Both the position numbers and the translations under genes were made by a program. DNA of 8,210 nt from Acidimicrobiaceae bacterium. Lineage in GTDB: Bacteria; Actinomycetota; Acidimicrobiia; Acidimicrobiales; RAAP-2. The stretch is from the NCBI GenBank assembly GCA_030838245.1, contig JAUTXB010000120.1, positions 1-8,210 on the forward strand, written 5' to 3'. Shown piece by piece: positions 1 through 6,971 of the stretch (within the stretch, counting starts at the first letter, position 1; each line of letters begins with the position of its first letter). The notes under the pieces are model-generated. The model was not told where the DNA came from and made no database searches. It saw only the letters and a list, made by a program, of their open reading frames with translations.

Positions 1-617
1 CTGCCACCATGGTCCGAGGCGGGGTCAGGGTGGTTCGGTTGGTCCTCGACGTCAGTCTGGTGTTCGTGGTCATCGTGCCCGACCTGAGCCTGTCCACCAG
101 CAAAGCGCGCCAGGTCCTGCCCTCCGAAGTGGTCCGGGAAAGTGCCGCATTCAACCTCGGCCGACTGGCCTTCCTGATCGCCGGGCTGGCCGATAGCCGG
201 GTATTGCTACCCGAGGCCACCGAGGACCGGCTGCACCAGGACTACCGCAGCCCCCTGTTCCCTGCCGCACCCCAACTCCTCTCCGGGCTCTCTCGGGCCG
301 GCGCATTGGCAGTGTGCTGGTCCGGAGCCGGACCGGCCCTGCTGGGGATCTGCAAGGGTTCCGAAGGGGCTGGGGTGCGGGCCGCGACCCAAGAGGTCAT
401 GGCCGAGACGCAGGTGCCCGGCGAAGTGCTGTTGCTGCGGCCCGATATGCATGGTCTGGTCGTGGACAAGAACGGCTCGGGAGACTTCTGGAAGGACCGG
501 AAACCGACGTGGGTCGGGGACCAGCCCGAAGCGGACGGCGCACCGGCCGGCACCACGGGCACCGGCGGCAAGTCCGACGACGGCAATCGGTTCTACGACT
601 TTGACTCCGACCATTAG
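1..617 (+). CDS. thrB: Homoserine kinase ThrB, 3' part (5' end outside window)
   Basis: Homoserine kinase phosphorylates L-homoserine with ATP in the threonine branch of the aspartate pathway; it is a cytosolic GHMP-family kinase. The reading frame is open from the left edge (first full codon at base 3) to TAG at 615-617, giving 204 visible codons, so roughly the N-terminal half with the ATP-binding GLGSS-type loop is missing. Recognisable ThrB segments are [12 protein letters not shown] (about 78-113), the AAFNLGR helix, [11 protein letters not shown] (about 216-248) and the C-terminal GHMP motif SGAGPALL (321-344). The ATG at base 9 is internal to the conserved fold and is not the true start. 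After the usual end of the family (near [14 protein letters not shown], to about 470), about 48 more residues follow, rich in Gly, Asp, Thr and Lys, with no family match I recognise. queF begins 11 bp downstream. Confidence 0.88.
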   Translation, partial: ATMVRGGVRVVRLVLDVSLVFVVIVPDLSLSTSKARQVLPSEVVRESAAFNLGRLAFLIAGLADSRVLLPEATEDRLHQDYRSPLFPAAPQLLSGLSRAGALAVCWSGAGPALLGICKGSEGAGVRAATQEVMAETQVPGEVLLLRPDMHGLVVDKNGSGDFWKDRKPTWVGDQPEADGAPAGTTGTGGKSDDGNRFYDFDSDH

Positions 618-628
618 ACGGCGGCACT

Positions 629-979
629 GTGGCCAGTGAGCCGTCGAAGTCGCTGATGGCGGTGCCCAACCCACACCCGGGCCGTGACTACCACGTGCGC
701 TGCGAGTCCCCCGAGTTCACCTGCGTGTGCCCCATGACCGGCCAGCCGGACTTCGCTACCGTCAAGATCTCCTACGTCCCCGACCGTTCGATCGTGGAGC
801 TGAAGTCGCTCAAGCTCTACTTGTGGAGTTACCGGGACGAGGGAGCTTTCCACGAGGACGTGACCAACCGGATCCTCGACGACCTGGTCAGTGCCCTGGC
901 ACCCCGGCGGCTCACCGTGATCACCGATTGGCTGGTCCGTGGAGGGATCCACACGGTGGTGGAGGCCTCGTACCCGTAG
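629..979 (+). CDS. queF: NADPH-dependent 7-cyano-7-deazaguanine reductase QueF
   Basis: QueF reduces the nitrile of preQ0 to the amine of preQ1 using two NADPH, the only known biological nitrile reduction, in the pathway to queuosine at tRNA position 34. The 116-residue protein is the short, single-domain (YkvM-like) tunnelling-fold type. The signature [16 protein letters not shown] spans residues 30-45: Cys34 aligns with the B. subtilis nucleophile Cys55 (thioimide-forming) and Asp41 with the general acid Asp62. The family segment [21 protein letters not shown] follows and supplies the substrate/NADPH-binding surface. The end, near WLVRGGIH, matches the short members. The GTG at 629 lacks a strong Shine-Dalgarno; ATG at 656 would still keep all conserved residues and cannot be excluded. 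It lies directly upstream of miaB, so three anticodon-loop modification genes are adjacent. Other queuosine genes (queC, D, E, tgt) are not in the window. Confidence 0.95.
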   Translation: MASEPSKSLMAVPNPHPGRDYHVRCESPEFTCVCPMTGQPDFATVKISYVPDRSIVELKSLKLYLWSYRDEGAFHEDVTNRILDDLVSALAPRRLTVITDWLVRGGIHTVVEASYP

Positions 980-1020
980 TCCCGTCGGGCCGCCTCCTTG
1001 CTGGGCCGTATCCTGGGGGG

Positions 1021-2535
1021 ATGACTCCCGCCGACGGCGACAGGCTCGTGACCTCGCCGTCTCATGACGCAGGCACCGCCGTTCCCGGATCCGATGGCAT
1101 CGTCCCGGCCGACCCAGGATCGGCTGGTGTCCCAGCTCGCACCTTCCACATCCGCACCTACGGCTGCCAGATGAACGACCACGACTCGGAGCGCCTGGCC
1201 GGGCTGCTCACCGCCGACGGCCTGGTGGCTACCGACGACCTCGAGTCCGCCGACGTGGTGGTGCTCAACACCTGTTGCATCCGGGAGAACGCCGACAACA
1301 AGTTCTACGGACATCTGGGCAATCTCAAGTCCCTGCGCGAGAGCCGCCCGGAGATGCAGATCGCCGTGGGCGGGTGCCTGGCCCAGATGGACCGCGAGCA
1401 CATCCAGCAACGGGCGGGGCACGTGGACGTCGTGTTCGGCACCCACAACTTGGGTCGAGCGCCAGCCTTGTTGCGCCGGGCGGCCGAGTCGGGCCCGTTG
1501 ATGGAGATCCTCGACGAGCCCCTGCCCGAGGCCGATCCGGCCACGGCCGGATCGAGCGCCGCCGCGCTGTCCGCCGTCCGGGATCTTCCCTATGCGGCGT
1601 GGGTCACCATCCAGATCGGGTGCGACAACTCGTGCGCCTTTTGCATCGTTCCGTCGGTACGCGGCGGCGAGGTGTCGCGACCCTTCGCCGAGCTCGTGAC
1701 CGAAGTCGAGGTCCTGGCCGACCGGGGCGTCTCCGAGGTCACCTTGTTGGGCCAGAACGTCAATTCCTACGGCCGCGACCTGACCAGGCGGCGACCGCTC
1801 TTTGCCGACCTGCTCCGGTCGGTCGGCGCGGTGGACGGCATCAGCCGGGTCCGCTTCACCAGCCCACACCCCAAGGACCTGCGTCCCGAGACGATCGCGG
1901 CCATGGCCGAGACCCCAGCCGTGTGCAACCACCTCCACCTCCCGCTGCAGGCCGGAAGCGACCGCACCCTGTCGGCCATGCGACGGGGCTACACGGCCGA
2001 GCGTTACCTGGCCCGACTGGCCGCCGCTCGGGCTTCCATCCCCGACCTGGCTGTAACGACCGACTTGATCGTGGGCTTTCCCGGCGAGTCCGACCTGGAC
2101 TTCGAGTCCACCCTTGAGGTGGCCGCCGAGGCGGAGTACGACAGTGCCTACACCTTCATCTTCTCGCCGCGACCGGGCACCCGTGCGGCCGAGATGGAAG
2201 ATCAGTTCGTCCCCGAGGATGTGGTGGCCGAGCGCTTCGAGCGCTTGCGCGTAGTGGTGGAGCGCTCAGCCCTGGCCAAGCACCGAGCCCGGATCGGGCA
2301 GGTGGAGGAGGTTCTGGTCGAGGGCCCGTCGAAGCGGGACACATCGGTGACCACCGGACGGACCGGCCAGAACAAGTTGGTGCACTTCGCTCCGGTGGCT
2401 GACCGGCGCGTGGCCCCAGGGTCGTATGCCACGGTCAGGGTCACCGGGGCCGCTCCCCATCACCTGGTCGGGGAGCTCGTCGACGTGATCGGTCGGCCGC
2501 GTCATCGAACCCGCATTCCCGTCGCAGCCGGTTGA
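1021..2535 (+). CDS. miaB: tRNA-2-methylthio-N6-isopentenyladenosine(37) methylthiotransferase MiaB
   Basis: MiaB is a radical-SAM enzyme that converts i6A37 to ms2i6A37 in tRNAs reading UNN codons. The 504-residue product has an N-terminal methylthiotransferase (UPF0004) domain whose cluster cysteines are Cys49 (YGCQMN), Cys85 (NTC) and Cys119 (GGCLAQ). The radical-SAM domain has CxxxCxxC at Cys201/205/208 (GCDNSCAFC), followed by RGGEVSRP, LLGQNVNSYG and LHLPLQAGSDR, and a TRAM RNA-binding domain from about residue 423. Cys86 makes a tandem CC where E. coli has CS; this looks neutral. About 40 poorly conserved residues precede the fold, longer than in E. coli. ATG 1021 is chosen because it is the first start after queF (41 bp gap); a run of six G (1015-1020) abuts it with no spacer, so GTG 1048 is an alternative. 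The open frame extends back to 727, but that would overlap queF. The stop overlaps the miaA start. Confidence 0.96.
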   Translation: MTPADGDRLVTSPSHDAGTAVPGSDGIVPADPGSAGVPARTFHIRTYGCQMNDHDSERLAGLLTADGLVATDDLESADVVVLNTCCIRENADNKFYGHLGNLKSLRESRPEMQIAVGGCLAQMDREHIQQRAGHVDVVFGTHNLGRAPALLRRAAESGPLMEILDEPLPEADPATAGSSAAALSAVRDLPYAAWVTIQIGCDNSCAFCIVPSVRGGEVSRPFAELVTEVEVLADRGVSEVTLLGQNVNSYGRDLTRRRPLFADLLRSVGAVDGISRVRFTSPHPKDLRPETIAAMAETPAVCNHLHLPLQAGSDRTLSAMRRGYTAERYLARLAAARASIPDLAVTTDLIVGFPGESDLDFESTLEVAAEAEYDSAYTFIFSPRPGTRAAEMEDQFVPEDVVAERFERLRVVVERSALAKHRARIGQVEEVLVEGPSKRDTSVTTGRTGQNKLVHFAPVADRRVAPGSYATVRVTGAAPHHLVGELVDVIGRPRHRTRIPVAAG

Positions 2536-3551
2536 CCCCGCTGGCCGTGGACTCCTTCGAGGACGGCTTGCGTTCGGTCGGCTCCCGCTGTTCGGTTGCC
2601 CTCGTCGGTCCCACAGCATCAGGCAAGTCCGCACTGGCCCTCGAGGTGGCTCGTGAAGCACTGGGGTCGGATTCCCCGGTCGAACTGGTGTCGGTGGACT
2701 CGATGGCGGTGTACCGGGGCATGGACATCGGGACGGCCAAGCCGACCGCCGCGGTGCGGTCGGAGGTGCCGTACCACTTGGTCGACCTGGTCGACCCGTC
2801 CCACGAGTTCACCGTCCAGCAGTTCCAAGCGGCGGCCCGCTCGGTGCTGGACGGGATCACCGAACGAGGCCATCGCTCCCTGCTGGTCGGGGGGACGGGG
2901 CTGTACCTCCGCTCGCTCATCGATGACCTCACCTTTCCCGGCCGGTTCCCCGACGTGGCTGCGGGCTTGGTCGCCGAGCTGGATGGGTCGGGGCCGATCG
3001 ACAGCCCCGAATCCCGCCGGGCCCTCGCCGCCCTGTACGACCGATTGGCCGATCTCGATCCAGTGGCCGCGGGCCGCATGGAGCCCACCAATCGCCGCAG
3101 GATCGTCCGGGCACTGGAAGTCACGCTGGGCTCGGGCCGGCCGTTCTCGACGTTCGGCCCCGGGCTGGACGCCTATCCCCCCACGCAGTTCGCCCTCATC
3201 GGGCTCCCTCTGGCCGCCGACTTCGATCAACGGATCGAGAAACGGATCCATGCCCAGATGGAGGCCGGTTTTTTGGACGAGGTCCGATCGCTGGCCGCCC
3301 GGCCCGGGGGTCTGTCGCGCACGGCCCGCCAGGCGCTCGGCTATCGCGAGCTGCTGTCCCATCTGGAAGGGGACGTGACCCTGGACGCCGCACTGTCCGA
3401 GGCGATCCGGCGCACCCGGGTGTTCGCCCGGCGGCAATGGGCCTGGTTCCGGCGAGATCCCCGTATCGTGTGGGTCGGGGAACATGAGCACCCCGTGGCC
3501 CGGGTCACCGCCGCCTTTGCCGGCGCGGGCCCTGATCGAATGGGAAACTAG
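2532..3551 (+). CDS. miaA: tRNA dimethylallyltransferase MiaA
   Basis: MiaA transfers a dimethylallyl group from DMAPP to N6 of A37 in tRNA, giving the i6A that MiaB then methylthiolates, so enzyme and follow-on enzyme are adjacent and probably co-translated. The 339-residue protein contains the P-loop GPTASGKS (26-33), the SVDSM segment with the catalytic Asp56, YRGMDIGTAKP (61-71), HLVDLVDPS (82-90), GGTGLYLR (120-127) and, near the C terminus, NRRRIVRALEV and the ARRQWAWFRRD tRNA-contact segment. The length is normal. The TTG at 2532 shares a TTGA overlap with the miaB stop and is the best-coupled start; GTG 2547 in frame would remove only five residues and also leaves the P-loop intact. 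The frame ends in TAG at 3549-3551. The tail of the gene may be overlapped by the start of dapF. Confidence 0.95.
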   Translation: MTPLAVDSFEDGLRSVGSRCSVALVGPTASGKSALALEVAREALGSDSPVELVSVDSMAVYRGMDIGTAKPTAAVRSEVPYHLVDLVDPSHEFTVQQFQAAARSVLDGITERGHRSLLVGGTGLYLRSLIDDLTFPGRFPDVAAGLVAELDGSGPIDSPESRRALAALYDRLADLDPVAAGRMEPTNRRRIVRALEVTLGSGRPFSTFGPGLDAYPPTQFALIGLPLAADFDQRIEKRIHAQMEAGFLDEVRSLAARPGGLSRTARQALGYRELLSHLEGDVTLDAALSEAIRRTRVFARRQWAWFRRDPRIVWVGEHEHPVARVTAAFAGAGPDRMGN

Positions 3552-4404
3552 AGCGACAGAGCGAGGCGAGACAATACCGACGACGACACACTTCACCAAG
3601 CACCACGGGGCGGGGAACGATTTTCTGGTCACCGTCGACCTGGACGGCCGACAGCCGCTCGAGCCGGCCGTGGTGCGGGCCCTGTGTGATCGTCATCTCG
3701 GGCTGGGAGCCGACGGCGTGATCCGGGTGCTGGCGGGACGCCAGGGGGCAGAGGTCGGGATGGAGCTCCGTAACGCCGATGGGCGCGAGGCCGAGATGAG
3801 CGGCAACGGCATCCGGTGCCTGGCCCAAGCGGCCGTGGCTGCCGGGCTGGTGTCGCCCCCGGTCTTCTCGGTGGCCACGGCGGCAGGGATCCGGACCGTC
3901 GAGTACCACCCCGGTGACCGACCCGACGTCGCCGATGCGTCGGTCGACATGGGCAAGGCCGAGCTCGGACCCGACCAGGCCGAGGAGGTCCCCGGGCGGC
4001 GGGCCCGTCAGGTGGACATGGGCAATCCCCACCTGGTCCTGCTCGGTTCCGATCCATCCGGACTCGCGGTAGAGGAGCTCGGCCCCCAGCTCCAAGCCGG
4101 CCATCCCGGCGGGATCAACGTCGAGTTCGTCGCCCTCGGCCCCGGGACCGACGAGGTGACCATGCGGGTGTGGGAGCGGGGCGTGGGCGAGACCCTGGCC
4201 TGTGGGACGGGCGCCTGCGCCGCCGCTGCTGCCGCCCACAGTTGGGACCTGGTGGGGGATGTGGTGACCGTGCACAATCCGGGCGGCTCCTTGCGAGTGA
4301 CGCTCGGAACCAACGGCGTCTCGTTGGCCGGACCGACCCAGAAGGTGGCCGACGTTGCCGTCGACCTCGACGCGCTCCGTGCGTCGGTGTTGTCGACGCA
4401 GTGA
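3484..4404 (+). CDS. dapF: Diaminopimelate epimerase DapF, with Ser at the first catalytic Cys position
   Basis: DapF interconverts LL- and meso-diaminopimelate without a cofactor, using two cysteines as acid and base. Family motifs are present: HGAGNDF near the N terminus, LGADGVI, NADGREAEM(S)GNGIRC (about 97-112), VDMGNPHL, GINVEFV and ERGVGETLACGTGAC. The second catalytic cysteine is present (Cys240, TGT 4201-4203), but the residue expected to be the first one (CGNG in the family) is Ser106 (AGC 3799-3801); a single base change would restore TGC. Cys112 is the usual non-catalytic Cys of this segment. The start is uncertain. ATG 3484 overlaps miaA by 68 bp and adds about 30 residues of low-complexity leader; TTG 3517 is another choice. 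No ATG, GTG or TTG lies between the miaA stop and the conserved fold, but an ATA at 3574 behind a purine-rich GAGGCGAG would give a typical 276-residue protein. The stop overlaps hflX. Confidence 0.9.
   Translation: MSTPWPGSPPPLPARALIEWETRATERGETIPTTTHFTKHHGAGNDFLVTVDLDGRQPLEPAVVRALCDRHLGLGADGVIRVLAGRQGAEVGMELRNADGREAEMSGNGIRCLAQAAVAAGLVSPPVFSVATAAGIRTVEYHPGDRPDVADASVDMGKAELGPDQAEEVPGRRARQVDMGNPHLVLLGSDPSGLAVEELGPQLQAGHPGGINVEFVALGPGTDEVTMRVWERGVGETLACGTGACAAAAAAHSWDLVGDVVTVHNPGGSLRVTLGTNGVSLAGPTQKVADVAVDLDALRASVLSTQ
3563..3570 (+). promoter_or_regulatory. Possible ribosome binding site for a non-canonical dapF start
   Basis: A short GAGGCGAG stretch lies just after the miaA stop in a purine-rich, locally lower-G+C segment (about 3543-3590) that also contains a repeated GAGCGA (3551-3556, 3559-3564). 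It sits three bases ahead of an in-frame ATA (3574) that would start DapF at the expected place relative to its conserved fold. The match to the Shine-Dalgarno core is imperfect and the spacing short, so this is only a candidate. Confidence 0.25.
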
Positions 4405-5711
4405 GCCCCACACAGTCGGCATTCACCGACACCCTGATCTCCCGGACGGTCCGGGAGCGGATTGTCTTGGTAGGGGTGACCTTTCCCCACGGATCGCCCG
4501 CAGCAACCGGCGCCGGACTGGACGAGCTGGCCCTCCTGGTCGACACGGCCGGCGCCGATGTGGTCGAGCGGGTCGTCCAGCGGCGAGATCGTCCCGACCC
4601 GGCCACCTATGTCGGCAAGGGAAAGGCGGAGGAACTGCTCAGTGTCTGCCTGGCCGTCGATGCCGACACCGTGGTCTTCGATGACGAGCTGAGCCCGGCC
4701 CAGCAGCGGAACCTGGAGAAGATCCTCGGCCGGACGGCCATCGACCGCACGGCGGTGATCCTGGACATCTTCGCCCAGAACGCCCGCACGCCCGAAGGCA
4801 AGGCCCAGGTCGAGTTGGCCCTGTTGCGATACCGACTGCCCCGGCTGCGCGGTCGGGGGACATCTCTCAGCCAGCAGGCGGGTGGCATCGGCACCAGGGG
4901 CCCCGGCGAGACCCAGCTCGAGGTCGACCGTCGGCGCCTGGTCCGCCGGATGACCAGGCTTGAGGCCGACCTGCGACGACTGGATGCCACCCGGAGGACG
5001 CAACGGCGGACCCGCGGGCGGTCGCGACACCGGACGGTCTCGCTGGTCGGGTACACCAACGCGGGAAAGTCGACCCTGTTGAACCGACTCTGCGACGCTG
5101 ACGTCCTGGTCGAGAACCGCTTGTTCTCCACCTTGGACCCGCGGACCCGGCAGCTGGCCCTGCCCGGTGGGGAGACAGTCCTGCTCACCGACACGGTCGG
5201 CTTCGTGCGCAAGCTGCCCCATCAGGTCGTCGAAGCCTTTCGTTCCACGCTCGAGGTGGTGTGCGAGTCGGACCTAGTCGTCCATGTGGTCGACGGCTCG
5301 GCACCGGACCCAGAGGGACAGATCGCTGCGGTGCGAGCGGTCCTGGCCGAGATCGGGGCCGACGGCCTCCCCGAGATGCTGGTGGTGAACAAGGTGGATG
5401 CGCTGGAATCGGCCGGTGCCGAGGCCCGGGAGGACGTGGACCGGCTGCTGGCCGCCCACGAGGGCTCGGGCACGGTGTCGGCCCGGACCGGCGAGGGGAT
5501 CCCCGAGATGCTGGTCGCCATGGGGGACCGGCTCCGGGTGGCCGACCGGGTGGTGGAGCTGGTAATCCCCTGGGCCCGAGGCGACATCCTGGCCGCCATC
5601 CATCGGGAGGGGGAGATCGTCTGTGAGGTCGCCGGCGAGGAGACGACGAGGATCCAGGTCGTGCTCGACGACGTGGGGAAGGCCCGATTTCGGGAATTCG
5701 TCGCCTCGTGA
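4401..5711 (+). CDS. hflX: GTPase HflX, ribosome-associated
   Basis: HflX is a translational GTPase of the Obg-HflX superfamily that binds the 50S E/A-site region and splits or rescues stalled 70S ribosomes. The 436-residue protein has the N-terminal HflX domain with YVGKGKAEEL (from Tyr70), the glycine-rich linker GGIGTRGPGETQLE (161-174) leading into a basic, heptad-like helix, and a G domain: G1 GYTNAGKST (217-225), the switch region around STLDPRTR, G3 DTVGF (264-268), G4 NKVD (330-333) and a G5-like SARTGEG. A short C-terminal domain with the family's PWARGDILA-like segment follows. GTG 4401 overlaps the dapF stop as GTGA and gives a normal length; the open frame runs upstream to 4170, but that would bury it in dapF. 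No Shine-Dalgarno is visible, so translation is probably coupled. The dapF-hflX pairing is familiar from other actinobacteria. Confidence 0.96.
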   Translation: MSPTQSAFTDTLISRTVRERIVLVGVTFPHGSPAATGAGLDELALLVDTAGADVVERVVQRRDRPDPATYVGKGKAEELLSVCLAVDADTVVFDDELSPAQQRNLEKILGRTAIDRTAVILDIFAQNARTPEGKAQVELALLRYRLPRLRGRGTSLSQQAGGIGTRGPGETQLEVDRRRLVRRMTRLEADLRRLDATRRTQRRTRGRSRHRTVSLVGYTNAGKSTLLNRLCDADVLVENRLFSTLDPRTRQLALPGGETVLLTDTVGFVRKLPHQVVEAFRSTLEVVCESDLVVHVVDGSAPDPEGQIAAVRAVLAEIGADGLPEMLVVNKVDALESAGAEAREDVDRLLAAHEGSGTVSARTGEGIPEMLVAMGDRLRVADRVVELVIPWARGDILAAIHREGEIVCEVAGEETTRIQVVLDDVGKARFREFVAS

Positions 5712-6961
5712 CGCCGCCCGATCCGACGGGCTTCGTGACGCAGCCGGGGAAATCCTCGCCGCCCGATCCGACCGACAGCGCACCGCAGCCGGGGTTCACC
5801 CCGCCGCCGTATCCCTACGATCGACTGGATACGGTGCGGGCGCTCGCCGTCGACCGCTTCGGCGCAACCGTCGAGTCGTCGGGCACGGCCGGTGCCGGCG
5901 GCATCGTCGACTGTTCGATCGGGACTCCCTACGATCCGCCGCCCCGCTTCGTGGTCGAGGCACTGGGCTCGTCGGGGTCCGAGCGCGGCTACCCGGCCTC
6001 GATCGGGAGTGCCGCCTATCGCCGGGCCGCCGCCCATTGGCTCGAGCGGCGCTTCGGGGCCCGCGTCGATCCCGACGCCGAACTGGCCGCCTGCGTGGGC
6101 ACCAAGGAGTTCGTGGCCTCGACGGCCCAGTACCTCCGTCTCCGCACCCCGGACCGCGACACCGTCTTGTACCCGGCTATCTCCTATCCCACCTACGCCA
6201 TGGGCGCGGTGCTGGGAGGTTGCCGGGCGGTGCCGGTGACCGAGCTGGCCGGGGGCGGCCTCGACCTCGACTCGGTCGACCCGGCCGACGTGGCCCGCTC
6301 GCTCATGCTGTGGGTCAACAGCCCGTCCAACCCAACCGGGCTGTTGACCGATCTGCGAGCGACGGCGGCATGGGGGCGCGCCCGGGGCATTCCCGTGTTC
6401 TCCGACGAGTGCTATGCCGAGTTCACCTGGGAAGGACCGCCGCGGTCGATCCTCACCCATGGGCTCGATGGTGTGGTGGCCGTGCACTCCCTGTCCAAGC
6501 GGTCCAACCTGGCCGGAGTGCGGGCCGGGTTCTTCGCCGGCGATCGCGACCTGGTCGAGTTCCTGTTGGTCGTCCGTCGCCACGCCGGCCTCATGGTGCC
6601 CGGGCCCGTGCAGGCGGCCGCCGCGCTGGCCCTCGACGACGATGTTCACGTCGACGAGCAGCGTGAGCGCTACCGCCAGCGCCTGGACTTCCTGGCCGGC
6701 GTCCTCTGTCGGTGGGGGTTGCCAGTGACCACACCGGCCGGAGGCTTCTACCTGTGGGCGCCCGTGCCAGCGGGGGTCGACGACGCTGGTTGGGGCCTGG
6801 CCGAGACGTTGGCCGTCGACGGCGGTCTCTTGGTCAGCCCGGGCGACCTCTACGGCGACGCCGGTGCGGGCTTCGTCCGCATCGCCGTCGTGCAACCGAT
6901 GGAACGACTGGAGGCTGTGGCCGACCGCCTGTCGGGAACGTCCCTGGCGGCTGGGCGTTAA
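5708..6961 (+). CDS. dapC: Succinyldiaminopimelate aminotransferase DapC
   Basis: This is a class I/II (fold-type I) PLP aminotransferase. It is assigned as DapC, which aminates N-succinyl-2-amino-6-ketopimelate with glutamate, because it lies directly before dapD and dapE and resembles Gram-positive DapC. Seen in the 417-residue sequence are IVDCSIGTPYDPPP at the start of the fold, the NSPSNPTG segment with Asn208, the PLP N1 partner Asp233 with Tyr236 (SDECYAEF), the Schiff-base Lys264 (SLSKRSNLAG) and the substrate-carboxylate Arg391 (FVRIAV). About 35-40 extra residues precede the fold; they are Pro-rich and encoded by a 45-bp tandem duplication. GTG 5708 overlaps the hflX stop as GTGA, supporting this start; GTG 5735 is an in-frame alternative. 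From sequence alone a related aminotransferase specificity cannot be ruled out, but the neighbourhood makes DapC most likely. Confidence 0.88.
   Translation: MTPPDPTGFVTQPGKSSPPDPTDSAPQPGFTPPPYPYDRLDTVRALAVDRFGATVESSGTAGAGGIVDCSIGTPYDPPPRFVVEALGSSGSERGYPASIGSAAYRRAAAHWLERRFGARVDPDAELAACVGTKEFVASTAQYLRLRTPDRDTVLYPAISYPTYAMGAVLGGCRAVPVTELAGGGLDLDSVDPADVARSLMLWVNSPSNPTGLLTDLRATAAWGRARGIPVFSDECYAEFTWEGPPRSILTHGLDGVVAVHSLSKRSNLAGVRAGFFAGDRDLVEFLLVVRRHAGLMVPGPVQAAAALALDDDVHVDEQRERYRQRLDFLAGVLCRWGLPVTTPAGGFYLWAPVPAGVDDAGWGLAETLAVDGGLLVSPGDLYGDAGAGFVRIAVVQPMERLEAVADRLSGTSLAAGR
5712..5801 (+). repeat. Imperfect 45-bp tandem duplication in the dapC leader
   Basis: Two consecutive 45-bp units (5712-5756 and 5757-5801) share an identical 16-bp beginning (CGCCGCCCGATCCGAC at 5712 and 5757) and an identical 11-bp block (CGCAGCCGGGG at 5739 and 5784), both offset by exactly 45. 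The period is 15 codons, so the frame is preserved; the encoded units begin PPDPT and contain QPG. A third, degraded Pro-rich stretch (PPPYPYD) follows before the aminotransferase fold. Confidence 0.8.
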
Positions 6962-6971
6962 CGTCGGGCGA

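Noticed and set aside
727..1020. Possible upstream extension of miaB
   Set aside because: The frame is open, but it would overlap almost all of the conserved queF coding sequence; ATG 1021 fits the gene spacing.
1018..1029. Small inverted repeat (GGGA/TCCC) over the miaB start
   Set aside because: Only four base pairs with a four-base loop; expected by chance in this composition.
829..1938. Minus-strand open frame opposite queF and miaB
   Set aside because: Fully antisense to strong family matches, with low-complexity composition typical of high-G+C shadows.
4170..4400. Possible upstream extension of hflX inside dapF
   Set aside because: It would overlap the DapF motif around Cys240, and the family length is satisfied by the GTG at 4401.
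2619..4422. Minus-strand open frames opposite miaA and dapF
   Set aside because: Shadows of the sense genes; no domain signal.
4008..5222. Minus-strand open frame (404 codons) opposite dapF and hflX
   Set aside because: Codon-phase shadow of conserved + strand genes; no recognisable motifs.
6864..6971. Possible upstream start of dapD inside dapC
   Set aside because: Overlaps the conserved DapC C terminus; ATG 6972 gives the normal DapD N terminus and length.
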